From Candidatus Pelagibacter communis (GTDB taxonomy: Bacteria; Pseudomonadota; Alphaproteobacteria; Pelagibacterales; Pelagibacteraceae): 64,000 nucleotides of DNA. This document shows positions 54,702-63,118 of this stretch, piece by piece. A program made the position numbers and the translations under genes. The DNA lies in contig NZ_CVSG01000068.1 of assembly GCF_001179945.1 (NCBI RefSeq), forward strand, positions 1 through 64,000, read 5' to 3'. Numbering within the stretch: position 1 is the first letter of the stretch; every line of letters begins with the position of its first letter. Under the pieces are notes generated by a model. It saw only the letters and a program-made list of their open reading frames with translations, was not told where the DNA came from and made no database searches.

Positions 54702-54751
54702 TCTGGCTTTAAATGCTAGCTAAATTTCACACTCAAGCCGCTTTAGCCAGA
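54702..54751 (+). other. Possible structured RNA element upstream of the iron permease gene
   Basis: TCTGGCT (54702-54708) can pair with AGCCAGA (54745-54751), and GCTAAA (54719-54724) can pair with TTTAGC (54742-54747). Because the two pairings use overlapping bases they exclude each other, as in a switch. The following permease start has no visible ribosome binding site. Stems are short and this could be chance in a 97-base gap. Confidence 0.3.
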
Positions 54752-54779
54752 AAACTTTATGTGATAACAAAACTTATTA

Positions 54780-56396
54780 ATGACAAAATATAATATATGG
54801 TTTTTTGGATCACTGATTGTAGCCGCAGTTGTAGCTATGCCAATTATTACCGTTTTTTCAAGTTTTTTTACCGAAACAAGCAGTTATATTTTCATATTAA
54901 AAGAAACTTTTTTAATTGATTATATTTTTAATTCTATAACAGTCTTATTTTTTGTTGTGCTTTTAACTTTAATTCTCGGAATTTTTTCCGCATATTTTGT
55001 ATCTTTTTATGATTTTCCTCTATCTAAATTTTTTAGTTGGGCGTTAATCTTATCTTTCGCAGTTCCTGGATATATTTATGCATTTTCAATAATAGCTTTT
55101 TTTGAAAATTACGGTACAGCCTTTTCATTATTAACATTTTTTCTTGGTGAAAATAATTATAATCCAATTATACCTAAAATAGATGGGTTAATCGGAGCTA
55201 TATTATCTATATCATTTTCCCTATTTCCATATGTTTATGTTTTGACAAGAGCATCATTTTATTATCAATCGAATAATTATATTGAAGTAGGAAAAAATCT
55301 AGGTCTTTCATCTAGAGAAACTTTTTTTAGAATAATTTTACCTTCTGCAAGACCAGCAATAATTGCGGGATTAGCTTTAGTATCAATGGAATGTTTGTCA
55401 GATTTTGGCACTGTATCATTTTTTAGTGTTAATACATTGACTACTGGAATTTATAACTCATGGCTTTCTTTTGATGATTTAAACACCGCTAATCAGATAT
55501 CTTTTATTTTACTAATTTTTATTCTCTTACTGTTTTCGATAGAAATTTATTCAAGGAAAGAAGCAAGGTATCATCAACCAGGTAGAGGATTTAAGCCAAT
55601 TACTAAAATTAAGTTAACTGGAAAAAAGTCTATAATTCCAATTTTTATTTGCTCATTGATTTTTCTATTAAGTTTTATTTTTCCAGTTTCTCAAATGATT
55701 TATTGGACCATTAAATTTCCAAAATATATCCAAGATATTGATATAATCAAAATTAATTTAAATACTTTAATTTTAGTTGGAATAGCCAGTGCATTTATTG
55801 TGATTATTTCATTATTTATTAATTATGGGAGCAGAATATCGAAAAGTAAAATTCTGGACTATTTAACCAATTTTTCTATTTCAGGATACGCAATACCTGG
55901 AGTAATTTTAGCAGTTGCTTTTATTACTTTTTTTTCTAATTTGAGCGATTTTTTATCTCACTTTTTTAATTTTAAAAGTATTAAAGGTTTATTCATAGGG
56001 TCTATCTTTGGACTTATTTTAGCTTATTTTATAAGATTTTTTTCTTTATCTTTTAATGGAATTAGATCTAGCTATGAGAAAATAAATAACTCGATAGATG
56101 AAAGTGCATATCTTCTTGGTTACTCTAAATTTAATACTTTTTTTAAGATACACGTCCCATACTTAAGTACAAATGTTATATTGATCGTTTTATTAATTTC
56201 TTTAGAGGTGATTAAAGAATTGCCTATGACGATGATTTTAAGACCTTTTAATTTTGAAACTTTCGCTACTCAAGCATATATTTATGCATCTCAAGATTTG
56301 CTTGAAGCAGCTGCTTTGCCATCTCTTTTTCTAATTTTTTGGGCGACTATTTTAATTCTATTGTCATCTAGATATATACTTTCAAAAAAAAATTAA
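54780..56396 (+). CDS. afuB: Iron(III) ABC transporter permease (fused two-domain)
   Basis: The 538-residue permease has two homologous halves, each with about six helices and an EAA loop: SYIEVGKNLGLSSRETFFRIILPSAR in the first (about 172-197) and SIDESAYLLGYSKFNTFFKIHVPYL in the second (about 435-460). This duplicated layout is typical of FbpB/AfuB ferric permeases and differs from heterodimeric permeases. It follows the small CxxC gene after 96 bases and precedes the ATPase by 12 bases, in the Fur-box operon. Confidence 0.93.
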   Translation: MTKYNIWFFGSLIVAAVVAMPIITVFSSFFTETSSYIFILKETFLIDYIFNSITVLFFVVLLTLILGIFSAYFVSFYDFPLSKFFSWALILSFAVPGYIYAFSIIAFFENYGTAFSLLTFFLGENNYNPIIPKIDGLIGAILSISFSLFPYVYVLTRASFYYQSNNYIEVGKNLGLSSRETFFRIILPSARPAIIAGLALVSMECLSDFGTVSFFSVNTLTTGIYNSWLSFDDLNTANQISFILLIFILLLFSIEIYSRKEARYHQPGRGFKPITKIKLTGKKSIIPIFICSLIFLLSFIFPVSQMIYWTIKFPKYIQDIDIIKINLNTLILVGIASAFIVIISLFINYGSRISKSKILDYLTNFSISGYAIPGVILAVAFITFFSNLSDFLSHFFNFKSIKGLFIGSIFGLILAYFIRFFSLSFNGIRSSYEKINNSIDESAYLLGYSKFNTFFKIHVPYLSTNVILIVLLISLEVIKELPMTMILRPFNFETFATQAYIYASQDLLEAAALPSLFLIFWATILILLSSRYILSKKN

Positions 56397-56408
56397 TATA
56401 ATCTAAAA

Positions 56409-57479
56409 ATGAGTAAGAATTTTTTTGAAATTCAAAACGGGTATTTCACTGCAAGTGAAACAAATAAAGTTAATAACGTAAATTTTACAATTAAAAAACA
56501 AGGTGAAATAGTTTCTTTGTTAGGTCCTTCAGGAATAGGAAAAACTACAATTTTAAGAACAATAGCTGGATTACAAAAACTCAGTGCTGGAAAAATAAAA
56601 CTTAGAGATACAATCTTAGCTTCAGATGAAATTAATATTGAACCAGAAAATAGAAATATTGCTCTTTCATTCCAAGATAATTCATTATTCCCAAACTATA
56701 AGGTAATTGATAACATTAATTTTGGAGAAAAAAGATTAAACGGTAACAACTCTAAAATAGACGTTAAAGAAATAATTAAACTATTAAGAATTGAACCAAT
56801 ATTAGAAAAATTTCCTCATCAAATAAGTGCTGGAGAGGCACAAAGAGTCTCTTTAGCGAGATCTTTAATGTCTAAACCTGATTTATTATTATTAGATGAG
56901 CCTTTTTCTAATATTGATCAAAGCTTAAAGGAAGAAATTCAAGTTTCTGTAAAAAAATTATTAAAAAGAATAAACCTGACAACGATTATTGTCACTCATG
57001 ACTCTTACGAAGCATTCTCGATGGCGGACAAATGTGGAATAATATTAGACCAGGAATTAAAACAATTTGATGTGCCATATAATGTTCATCACGAACCAAA
57101 TTCAATTGATGTTGCCAATTTTTTGAACAAAGGAATATTTATAGACGTTCAAGTAGTTGACAGTGAGTGTGCAGTTCATAGATTAAGACATGAGGAACTA
57201 GGCGAGATAAGAGGAAAATTATCTAATAGTTTTCCATCAGGATCTAAAGTTAAACTTCTTTTGCAACCCGAAGACCTAATCCATGACGATCAAAGTAAAT
57301 TAAAACTTGAAGTAGTAGATAGAAAGTTTAGAGGCACAAATTTCATTTACACATTAAAGACAAAAAAAGGTGAGCATTTACCTGTATTTGTTCATTCTCA
57401 CCATATACACCAACATGAAAAATCAGAACAATTCGGTGTCAAATCTCCGATTTATATTGACCACTTAGTATGTTTTTAA
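56409..57479 (+). CDS. afuC: Iron(III) ABC transporter ATPase
   Basis: The 356-residue ATPase has Walker A GPSGIGKT (near residue 39), the signature ISAGEAQRVSLAR (LSGGQ variant SAGEAQ), Walker B LLLLDEPFSNID, and a switch VTHDSYEAFSM. A C-terminal regulatory region (LLLQPEDLIHDDQSK) of the TOBE type follows, as in FbpC/AfuC. It completes the transporter with the permease just upstream and the frameshifted binding protein. It is followed by a tRNA gene 17 bases later. Confidence 0.93.
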   Translation: MSKNFFEIQNGYFTASETNKVNNVNFTIKKQGEIVSLLGPSGIGKTTILRTIAGLQKLSAGKIKLRDTILASDEINIEPENRNIALSFQDNSLFPNYKVIDNINFGEKRLNGNNSKIDVKEIIKLLRIEPILEKFPHQISAGEAQRVSLARSLMSKPDLLLLDEPFSNIDQSLKEEIQVSVKKLLKRINLTTIIVTHDSYEAFSMADKCGIILDQELKQFDVPYNVHHEPNSIDVANFLNKGIFIDVQVVDSECAVHRLRHEELGEIRGKLSNSFPSGSKVKLLLQPEDLIHDDQSKLKLEVVDRKFRGTNFIYTLKTKKGEHLPVFVHSHHIHQHEKSEQFGVKSPIYIDHLVCF

Positions 57480-57496
57480 GTAAATATATTAATTTA

Positions 57497-57573
57497 GCGC
57501 CCTTAGCTCAGCTGGATAGAGCATCGGTTTTCTAAACCGAGGGTCGTAGGTTCGAATCCTTCAGGGCGCGCCA
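57497..57573 (+). tRNA. tRNA-Arg (anticodon TCT)
   Basis: The 77-base sequence folds as a cloverleaf: acceptor stem GCGCCCT pairs with AGGGCGC (57563-57569), D arm with AGCTCAGCTGGATAGAGC, anticodon stem TCGGT/ACCGA with loop TTTCTAA giving anticodon TCT (57531-57533) for AGA and AGG codons, and T arm TAGGTTCGAATCCT. The discriminator base G and a genomically encoded CCA end it. It lies between the iron transporter and galE. AGA is the favoured Arg codon in this AT-rich genome. Confidence 0.97.
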
Positions 57574-57585
57574 ATCAATTAAACT

Positions 57586-58557
57586 ATGATCAAAAATATT
57601 CTTATTACTGGTGGAGCAGGTTATATAGGATCACATATTTCTGAAATATTAGTAAAGAATAAAAAAAAAATTTACATAGTAGATAACTTATCAACGGGCT
57701 ACCGTTCTCTTATAAATAAAAAAGCTAAGTTTTTTAAACTAAATATTCATAACAATAAAAATATAAAAAAAATTATTAAAGAAAATAAAATTGACTCCGT
57801 AATTCACCTAGCAGCAAATTTAATAATAAGCGAAGGTGAAAAATATCCAAAAAAATACTATTGGAATAACGTTATTGGAACACAAAATTTGTTAAAAGCT
57901 TGCAGTAATAATACTATTAAAAATTTCATATTCTCCTCGACTGCAGCAATTTATAAGGATGGTCAGTTTAAAGTTTCAGAAAATTCAATTATTAAACCCA
58001 AAAGTGTTTATGGTAGAACAAAAGTAAAATGCGAAAAGATTATTCAATCTTTTTGCAAAAAAAACAATATTAATTACGGTATACTTAGATATTTCAACAT
58101 CGCTGGGTCTAGCCCGTCTGGAAAAATTGGATTGATAAATAAAAGTGATCATTTATTTAAAAATTTTTCAAGAGAAGTTATGAAAAAAAGGCCTATTTTC
58201 AAAATCTATGGGAATGATTATAAAACAAAAGATGGGTCGTGTATAAGGGATTTTATTCATGTAAGTGATATTGCAGAGATTCATTTCAAAGTCTTAGAAA
58301 AAATTGATAAAACAAATAAATCTAAAATACTCAATTGTGGTTACAATAAAGGGACATCAGTTTTAGAGGTTGCCAAAGAGTTCAAAAAACAAACTTCGAA
58401 AAAAGTAAAAATATTGATTACAAAAAGGAGAAAAGCTGACCTAGTCAAAATTATCGCATCAAATAATAAATTAATGCGTTTTATTCGTTGGAAGCCAAAA
58501 TTTAATAATTTAAGAAAAATTGTTAAAAGTTGCTTAATATGGGAAAAAAGACAATAA
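57586..58557 (+). CDS. galE: UDP-glucose 4-epimerase-like SDR protein
   Basis: The 323-residue extended SDR protein begins ILITGGAGYIGSHISE (NAD-binding GGxGxxG), has YIVDNLSTGYRSL, IHLAANLIISEGEKYP, FSSTAAIYKDG, and the catalytic pair in SVYGRTKVKCEKI (Y-x3-K). Then comes RYFNIAGSSPSG and DGSCIRDFIHVSD, all GalE features. It epimerises UDP-glucose and UDP-galactose for surface glycans. It starts 12 bases after the tRNA gene. Confidence 0.92.
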   Translation: MIKNILITGGAGYIGSHISEILVKNKKKIYIVDNLSTGYRSLINKKAKFFKLNIHNNKNIKKIIKENKIDSVIHLAANLIISEGEKYPKKYYWNNVIGTQNLLKACSNNTIKNFIFSSTAAIYKDGQFKVSENSIIKPKSVYGRTKVKCEKIIQSFCKKNNINYGILRYFNIAGSSPSGKIGLINKSDHLFKNFSREVMKKRPIFKIYGNDYKTKDGSCIRDFIHVSDIAEIHFKVLEKIDKTNKSKILNCGYNKGTSVLEVAKEFKKQTSKKVKILITKRRKADLVKIIASNNKLMRFIRWKPKFNNLRKIVKSCLIWEKRQ

Positions 58558-58564
58558 TACTATT

Positions 58565-59629
58565 ATGAAGAATTATAAAATAGCAACAATAGCTGGCGAT
58601 GGGATAGGTAAGGAAGTAATGCCAGAAGGTATTAAAGTATTAAAAGAAACTGCAAAAAAACATCAATTCAACATACAGTTTGATGAATTTGATTTTGCTT
58701 CATGCGATTATTATGAAAAAAATGGAAAAATGCTTCCTGATGATTGGAAAGAAAAAATTTCAGGTCATGACGCGATATATTTTGGTGCAGTAGGAGATCC
58801 CTCAAAAGTTCCAGATCATATAAGCCTTTGGGGTTCTCTACTAAAATTTAGAAGAGAATTTGATCAATATATAAATTTAAGACCAGTAAAATTATTTAAT
58901 GGTGTTCCTTGTCCTTTAGCAAATAAAAATCCAGGTGATATAGATATGTTCATCGTAAGAGAAAATACCGAGGGAGAATATTCATCAGTAGGAGGGAAAA
59001 TGTTTCAAGGCTCGGAGAGGGAAATTGCTATTCAAGAAACTATTATGTCAAGACATGGAATTGATAGAGTTCAAAAATTTGCTTTTGAATTAGCTAAATC
59101 AAGAGGTAGAAAAAAAGTGACGAATGCAACAAAGTCAAATGGGATTTCAATCACTATGCCATATTGGGATGAAAGATTTAATTTAATGAAAAAAAATTAT
59201 CCTAATATTAAAACTGATCAATATCATATTGATATACTCACTGCACGATTTGTCTTAACACCTGAATGGTTTGACGTTGTAGTTGCCTCAAATTTATTTG
59301 GAGATATTTTATCAGATTTAGGGCCAGCATGTACTGGAACAATTGGAATAGCTCCATCAGGAAACATAAATCCTGATAAAAAATTTCCATCACTGTTTGA
59401 ACCAGTTCACGGTTCTGCACCCGATATAGCAGGTAAAGGAATAGCAAATCCTATTGGCCAAATTTGGTCTGGAGCGATGATGCTAGATTTTTTAGGAGAG
59501 CATGAAGCATCTAAAAGCATAGAAAATTCAATTGAGAAAACGTTGGCAAAAAAAGAGAGTAGAACAAAGGACCTTCAAGGTAATAGCGATACAGTAAAAT
59601 GCGCTAGAGCTGTATTTAATAACATATAA
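58565..59629 (+). CDS. Tartrate/D-malate dehydrogenase-type decarboxylating dehydrogenase
   Basis: The 354-residue protein belongs to the isocitrate/isopropylmalate dehydrogenase superfamily: ATIAGDGIGKEVMPEG at the N-terminus, GSLLKFRREFDQYINLRPVK (substrate Arg cluster), MFIVRENTEGEYSSVGG, then the metal site NLFGDILSDLGPACTGTIG and EPVHGSAPDIAGKG. The loop and the VPDHISLWGSLLK segment resemble D-malate/tartrate dehydrogenase rather than LeuB. It would oxidise and decarboxylate a 2-hydroxyacid such as D-malate with NAD and Mn. The substrate remains uncertain. Confidence 0.85.
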   Translation: MKNYKIATIAGDGIGKEVMPEGIKVLKETAKKHQFNIQFDEFDFASCDYYEKNGKMLPDDWKEKISGHDAIYFGAVGDPSKVPDHISLWGSLLKFRREFDQYINLRPVKLFNGVPCPLANKNPGDIDMFIVRENTEGEYSSVGGKMFQGSEREIAIQETIMSRHGIDRVQKFAFELAKSRGRKKVTNATKSNGISITMPYWDERFNLMKKNYPNIKTDQYHIDILTARFVLTPEWFDVVVASNLFGDILSDLGPACTGTIGIAPSGNINPDKKFPSLFEPVHGSAPDIAGKGIANPIGQIWSGAMMLDFLGEHEASKSIENSIEKTLAKKESRTKDLQGNSDTVKCARAVFNNI

Positions 59630-59632
59630 TTA

Positions 59633-60679
59633 ATGTTTAAAAATTCTTTACAAAATTCTTTTATAGAATTTTGCCATAGTAATAAATTTGAAATTAATAA
59701 CAAACAAATAGAAATAGTGAATTCTTTAGAGGATTTTTTAAATACAAAAAAGAAATTACTTAATTTCTTTACGCAGACAGATAAATATTGTTTTTATCTA
59801 TACGGCGGTGTTGGTGTTGGAAAGACAATGATAGTGAATCAAGTATATCAGCAAGTTAAGGCTAATAAAATGAAGGTTCATTTTAATGAATTTATGATTA
59901 ATTTTCATGATTTCAGACACGAAGAAAATGAAGAAAATTCAATTAAAAAATTCGTTAAAAACTTAAAAAAAAAATTCGATCTTATTTTTTTAGATGAATT
60001 TCAAGTTACAAATATTGTTGATGCAATGATTCTTGGAAAATTATTTGAAAAAATATTTGAAGAAAACATTAAAATCATTTTGACAACTAATACTAAAATT
60101 ACTGATCTTTACAAAGATGGATTACAAAGGGAGCAATTCATACCTTTTCTTGAGTTAATCAATAAAAAATCAGTGCAAAAAGAACTGTTTTTAGAAGATG
60201 ATTACAGAACACAGAGACAAGATAAATATCAAAGAATTTTTTATCCCTTAAATGAAAAAACTTTGTTTAATGTAAATCAAAAATTTAGAATATTGACAAA
60301 AAATTTAAAAAAAGAAAAAAAGTCAATAAACACAAAAGGAAGAGTTTTTAATTTAAATAATTTTTATGATGGTGTAGCTAGATTTAATTTTAGAGAATTA
60401 TGTGATAAAAATTTGGGAGCAGAGGATTATTTAAATTTATCTAGAATTTGTAATCATATCTTTATTGAAGAAGTACCTATCTTTAATGACTATAACTCTA
60501 ACCAGCAACTTAGATTTATTACCTTAATTGATATTTTTTATGAAAAAAAAGTTGGTTTGACAATTTCAATGGAGACAGAAATTATGAGGTTAGGAACATC
60601 AAAGAAACACGCTGAAGTTTTCAAAAGGACAATTAGCAGAGTTTATGAAATGACTGCATCAAATAATCTTTTAGTTTAG
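59633..60679 (+). CDS. zapE: AFG1/ZapE-family ATPase
   Basis: The 348-residue P-loop ATPase has Walker A GGVGVGKTM (about 59-67), Walker B DLIFLDEFQVTNIVDAM, a sensor-1 ILTTNTK, and RISRVYEMTA near the end, all of the AFG1/ZapE family. ZapE is linked to Z-ring behaviour in E. coli and to mitochondrial protein quality control in eukaryotes. A conserved FYDGVARFNFRELCDKNLGAEDY region confirms it. It starts four bases after the preceding dehydrogenase gene. Confidence 0.93.
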   Translation: MFKNSLQNSFIEFCHSNKFEINNKQIEIVNSLEDFLNTKKKLLNFFTQTDKYCFYLYGGVGVGKTMIVNQVYQQVKANKMKVHFNEFMINFHDFRHEENEENSIKKFVKNLKKKFDLIFLDEFQVTNIVDAMILGKLFEKIFEENIKIILTTNTKITDLYKDGLQREQFIPFLELINKKSVQKELFLEDDYRTQRQDKYQRIFYPLNEKTLFNVNQKFRILTKNLKKEKKSINTKGRVFNLNNFYDGVARFNFRELCDKNLGAEDYLNLSRICNHIFIEEVPIFNDYNSNQQLRFITLIDIFYEKKVGLTISMETEIMRLGTSKKHAEVFKRTISRVYEMTASNNLLV

Positions 60680-60837
60680 GTTGTAAATAAACACATTTAG
60701 TTAAAATAAATAGATTTACTTCTACATATTGACCCGTTTAAAATTGAAATTGAAAAAAAAATAAATCATAATTCGTTTAATCATTTTGAATACATAATTC
60801 AAAATATTGTTAACAATAAAAAAAAGGAAATCATAAT

Positions 60838-61878
60838 ATGATTAAATCTATAAAAAATTGGATTTTAGTTGGTTTTGCATCTCTACTTTTAGCTGCTTGC
60901 GGTCAAGATGGTGCAGGGTCTAAAAAATCCAAAACTTTAGAAAACACGAAAAAAGCTGGTTTTGTAAAGTGTGGAGTTTCTGAAGGAGTTCCTGGATTTT
61001 CAAATGCTGATGCATCAGGAAATTGGTCTGGGATCGATGTGGATGTGTGTAGAGCTGTAGCAGCAGCTGTTTTAGGTGATGCTGATAAAGTTAAATATAC
61101 TCCATTAAACGCTGCAGAGAGATTTACAGCATTAAATTCTGGTGAAATAGATATTTTATCACGAAATACAACTTGGACATTATCAAGAGACGCTGACATT
61201 GGACTAACTTTTGTTGGTGTAAACTTTTACGATGGTCAAGGTTTTATGGTGAGAAAAAGTTCTGGAATTAATTCTGTGAATGAATTCAAAGATGGTATAG
61301 TTGCATGTACGAATATTGGTACTACTACTGAACTTAATATGAGAGATTTTTTCAACTCAAAAAATATTAAGTATGAACCTCTTGGTTTCAAAAGTGCAGA
61401 TGAAGTTGTTCAAGCTTATGACGCAGGAAGATGTGATACTTATACAACTGATAAATCTGGTCTAGCTGCGCAAAGAACAAAAATGAAAGATCCTTCTGAA
61501 CATAAAGTATTACCAGAAACAATCTCAAAAGAGCCATTAGGTCCTGTTGTGAGACAAGGAGATAATGTTTGGGAAGATATAGTAAGATGGTCTTTAAATA
61601 CATTTATTGAAGCAGAGGAATACGGTGTTAATTCAGCTAATGCATCTAGTCTGAAAGAATCTGATAATCCTGCTATTAAGAGATTAGTAGGAGCAGAGGG
61701 TGAATTAGGTGCTGCATTCGGTCTGGATAATGAATGGAGCTTAAGAATTATAGAGCAAGTTGGAAACTATGGTGAAAGCTACAAAAAACACCTTGCTGAT
61801 ACAGGAATTATGCCTAATAGAGGTCCAAATCAACTTTGGACTAAGGGCGGAATTCTTTATGTTCCACCTGCAAGATAA
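60838..61878 (+). CDS. aapJ: General L-amino-acid ABC transporter binding protein (AapJ-like)
   Basis: The 346-residue solute-binding protein starts with a lipoprotein signal peptide: hydrophobic core then LLLAAC, with Cys21 as the lipidation site. The mature part has GFVKCGVSEGVPGFSN, GIDVDVCRAVAAAVLGD, AERFTALNSGEIDILSRNTTWT and a C-terminus IMPNRGPNQLWTKGG, the pattern of AapJ/YhdW polar-amino-acid binding proteins. An AAAAGGAAA leader lies before the ATG. A terminator follows, and permeases AapQ and AapM are next, so the binding protein should be made in excess. Confidence 0.93.
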   Translation: MIKSIKNWILVGFASLLLAACGQDGAGSKKSKTLENTKKAGFVKCGVSEGVPGFSNADASGNWSGIDVDVCRAVAAAVLGDADKVKYTPLNAAERFTALNSGEIDILSRNTTWTLSRDADIGLTFVGVNFYDGQGFMVRKSSGINSVNEFKDGIVACTNIGTTTELNMRDFFNSKNIKYEPLGFKSADEVVQAYDAGRCDTYTTDKSGLAAQRTKMKDPSEHKVLPETISKEPLGPVVRQGDNVWEDIVRWSLNTFIEAEEYGVNSANASSLKESDNPAIKRLVGAEGELGAAFGLDNEWSLRIIEQVGNYGESYKKHLADTGIMPNRGPNQLWTKGGILYVPPAR

Positions 61879-61897
61879 TTCATAAATTAATTAAAAA

Positions 61898-61925
61898 GGG
61901 CTGGATTTATTCAGCCCTTTTTTTT
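61898..61925 (+). terminator. Rho-independent terminator after aapJ
   Basis: GGGCTG (61898-61903), an 8-base loop and CAGCCC (61912-61917) form a stem followed by eight T residues; flanking A residues extend the stem. It lies between aapJ and the permease genes, the same layout as after glpV, so it likely acts as a partial terminator. Confidence 0.9.
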
Positions 61926-61942
61926 ATTCTCTAAACATTCTC

Positions 61943-63118
61943 ATGAACTTTAAAAATATAAGCTTTCAAAGCAAAAAAATAAGAAATTTAATACCTCAAA
62001 TCTTAATACTTACCGTATTATTTTCTGTAATAATTTATTTTGTTACCAATGTTCAAACTAACATGGGCAATCGGGGGATTGCTTTTGGATTTGGTTTTTT
62101 AAACCAAGAATCTTCATTTGATATAACTTTTTCACTTATAGATTATAATGGTTCATACTCATACGCTAGAGCTTTTCTTGTTGGTTTATTAAACACTCTT
62201 TTAGTTTCAGTAATAGGAATTTTTTTTGCTACTATCCTTGGTGTTATTGTTGGTGTCTCAAGGTTGTCTGATAATTATTTGATTTCTAAGGTAGCAGAAT
62301 GGTATGTAGAGATCTTTAGAAATATTCCTCTTATTTTACAAATATTCTTTTGGTATTTTGCAGCACTTAGGGCCCTCCCACTACCAAATGAAGCAATTAA
62401 TTTTTATGATATTTCATTTTTAACAGTGAAAGGCTTTTATGTTCCAAAGTTCATATGGAATAATTTTAACTTCTTTATAATTGCGATAATAATTTCAATA
62501 ACAGCAATTTATTTTTTAAGAAACTATGCTAGAAAGCAGAGAGAACAGTATGGTAGACAAGTTCCAGTATTTATATTTTCACTTTTAATTTTATTAACTT
62601 TTCCATTAATCTCATTTTTTTTATTTGATGTAAACCTTTCATTTGAATATCCAGTTTTAAAGCAGCTTTCACCTTCAATTTTTACTTTTGATGGTGGAGT
62701 AAACATCATTCCTGAACTGCTTGCATTGGCATTATCTTTATCAATGTACACAGCTACATTTATTGCTGAGAATGTTAGGGCGGGAATATTAGGAGTCGGC
62801 AAGGGACAAAAAGAAGCCGCATTAAGTATAGGATTAAATAAAAATCAAGTTTTGAAATTAGTGGTAATGCCTCAAGCTCTTAGAATTATAATTCCACCAA
62901 CTACAAATCAGTACTTAAACTTAACAAAAAATTCGTCTTTGGCAGCTGCAATAGCTTATCCAGATATAGTGTTAGTTTTTGCAGGCACTGCTTTAATGCA
63001 AACAGGTAGAGCTATCGAAATAATTTCAATTACGATGCTAACTTATCTAAGTTTAAGTGTAGCTATCTCTGTATTTATGAATTGGTATAACAAAAAAATG
63101 GCAATAAAAGAAAAATGA
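61943..63118 (+). CDS. aapQ: General L-amino-acid ABC transporter permease (AapQ-like)
   Basis: The 391-residue permease has an N-terminal helix, then a long insert and several membrane segments typical of the His/Glu/Gln/Arg permease family. A GLLNTLLVSVIGIFFATILGVIVG stretch begins the core, and the EAA loop GVGKGQKEAALSIGLNKNQVLKLVVMPQAL (about 288-317) is intact. It corresponds to AapQ/YhdX, the first of two permease subunits. It overlaps aapM by one base. Confidence 0.93.
   Translation: MNFKNISFQSKKIRNLIPQILILTVLFSVIIYFVTNVQTNMGNRGIAFGFGFLNQESSFDITFSLIDYNGSYSYARAFLVGLLNTLLVSVIGIFFATILGVIVGVSRLSDNYLISKVAEWYVEIFRNIPLILQIFFWYFAALRALPLPNEAINFYDISFLTVKGFYVPKFIWNNFNFFIIAIIISITAIYFLRNYARKQREQYGRQVPVFIFSLLILLTFPLISFFLFDVNLSFEYPVLKQLSPSIFTFDGGVNIIPELLALALSLSMYTATFIAENVRAGILGVGKGQKEAALSIGLNKNQVLKLVVMPQALRIIIPPTTNQYLNLTKNSSLAAAIAYPDIVLVFAGTALMQTGRAIEIISITMLTYLSLSVAISVFMNWYNKKMAIKEK

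Noticed and set aside
60680-60837. Leader before aapJ as riboswitch
   Set aside because: The 158-base gap is almost pure A/T with no stable stems or conserved riboswitch motifs; only the AAGGAAA ribosome binding site stands out.
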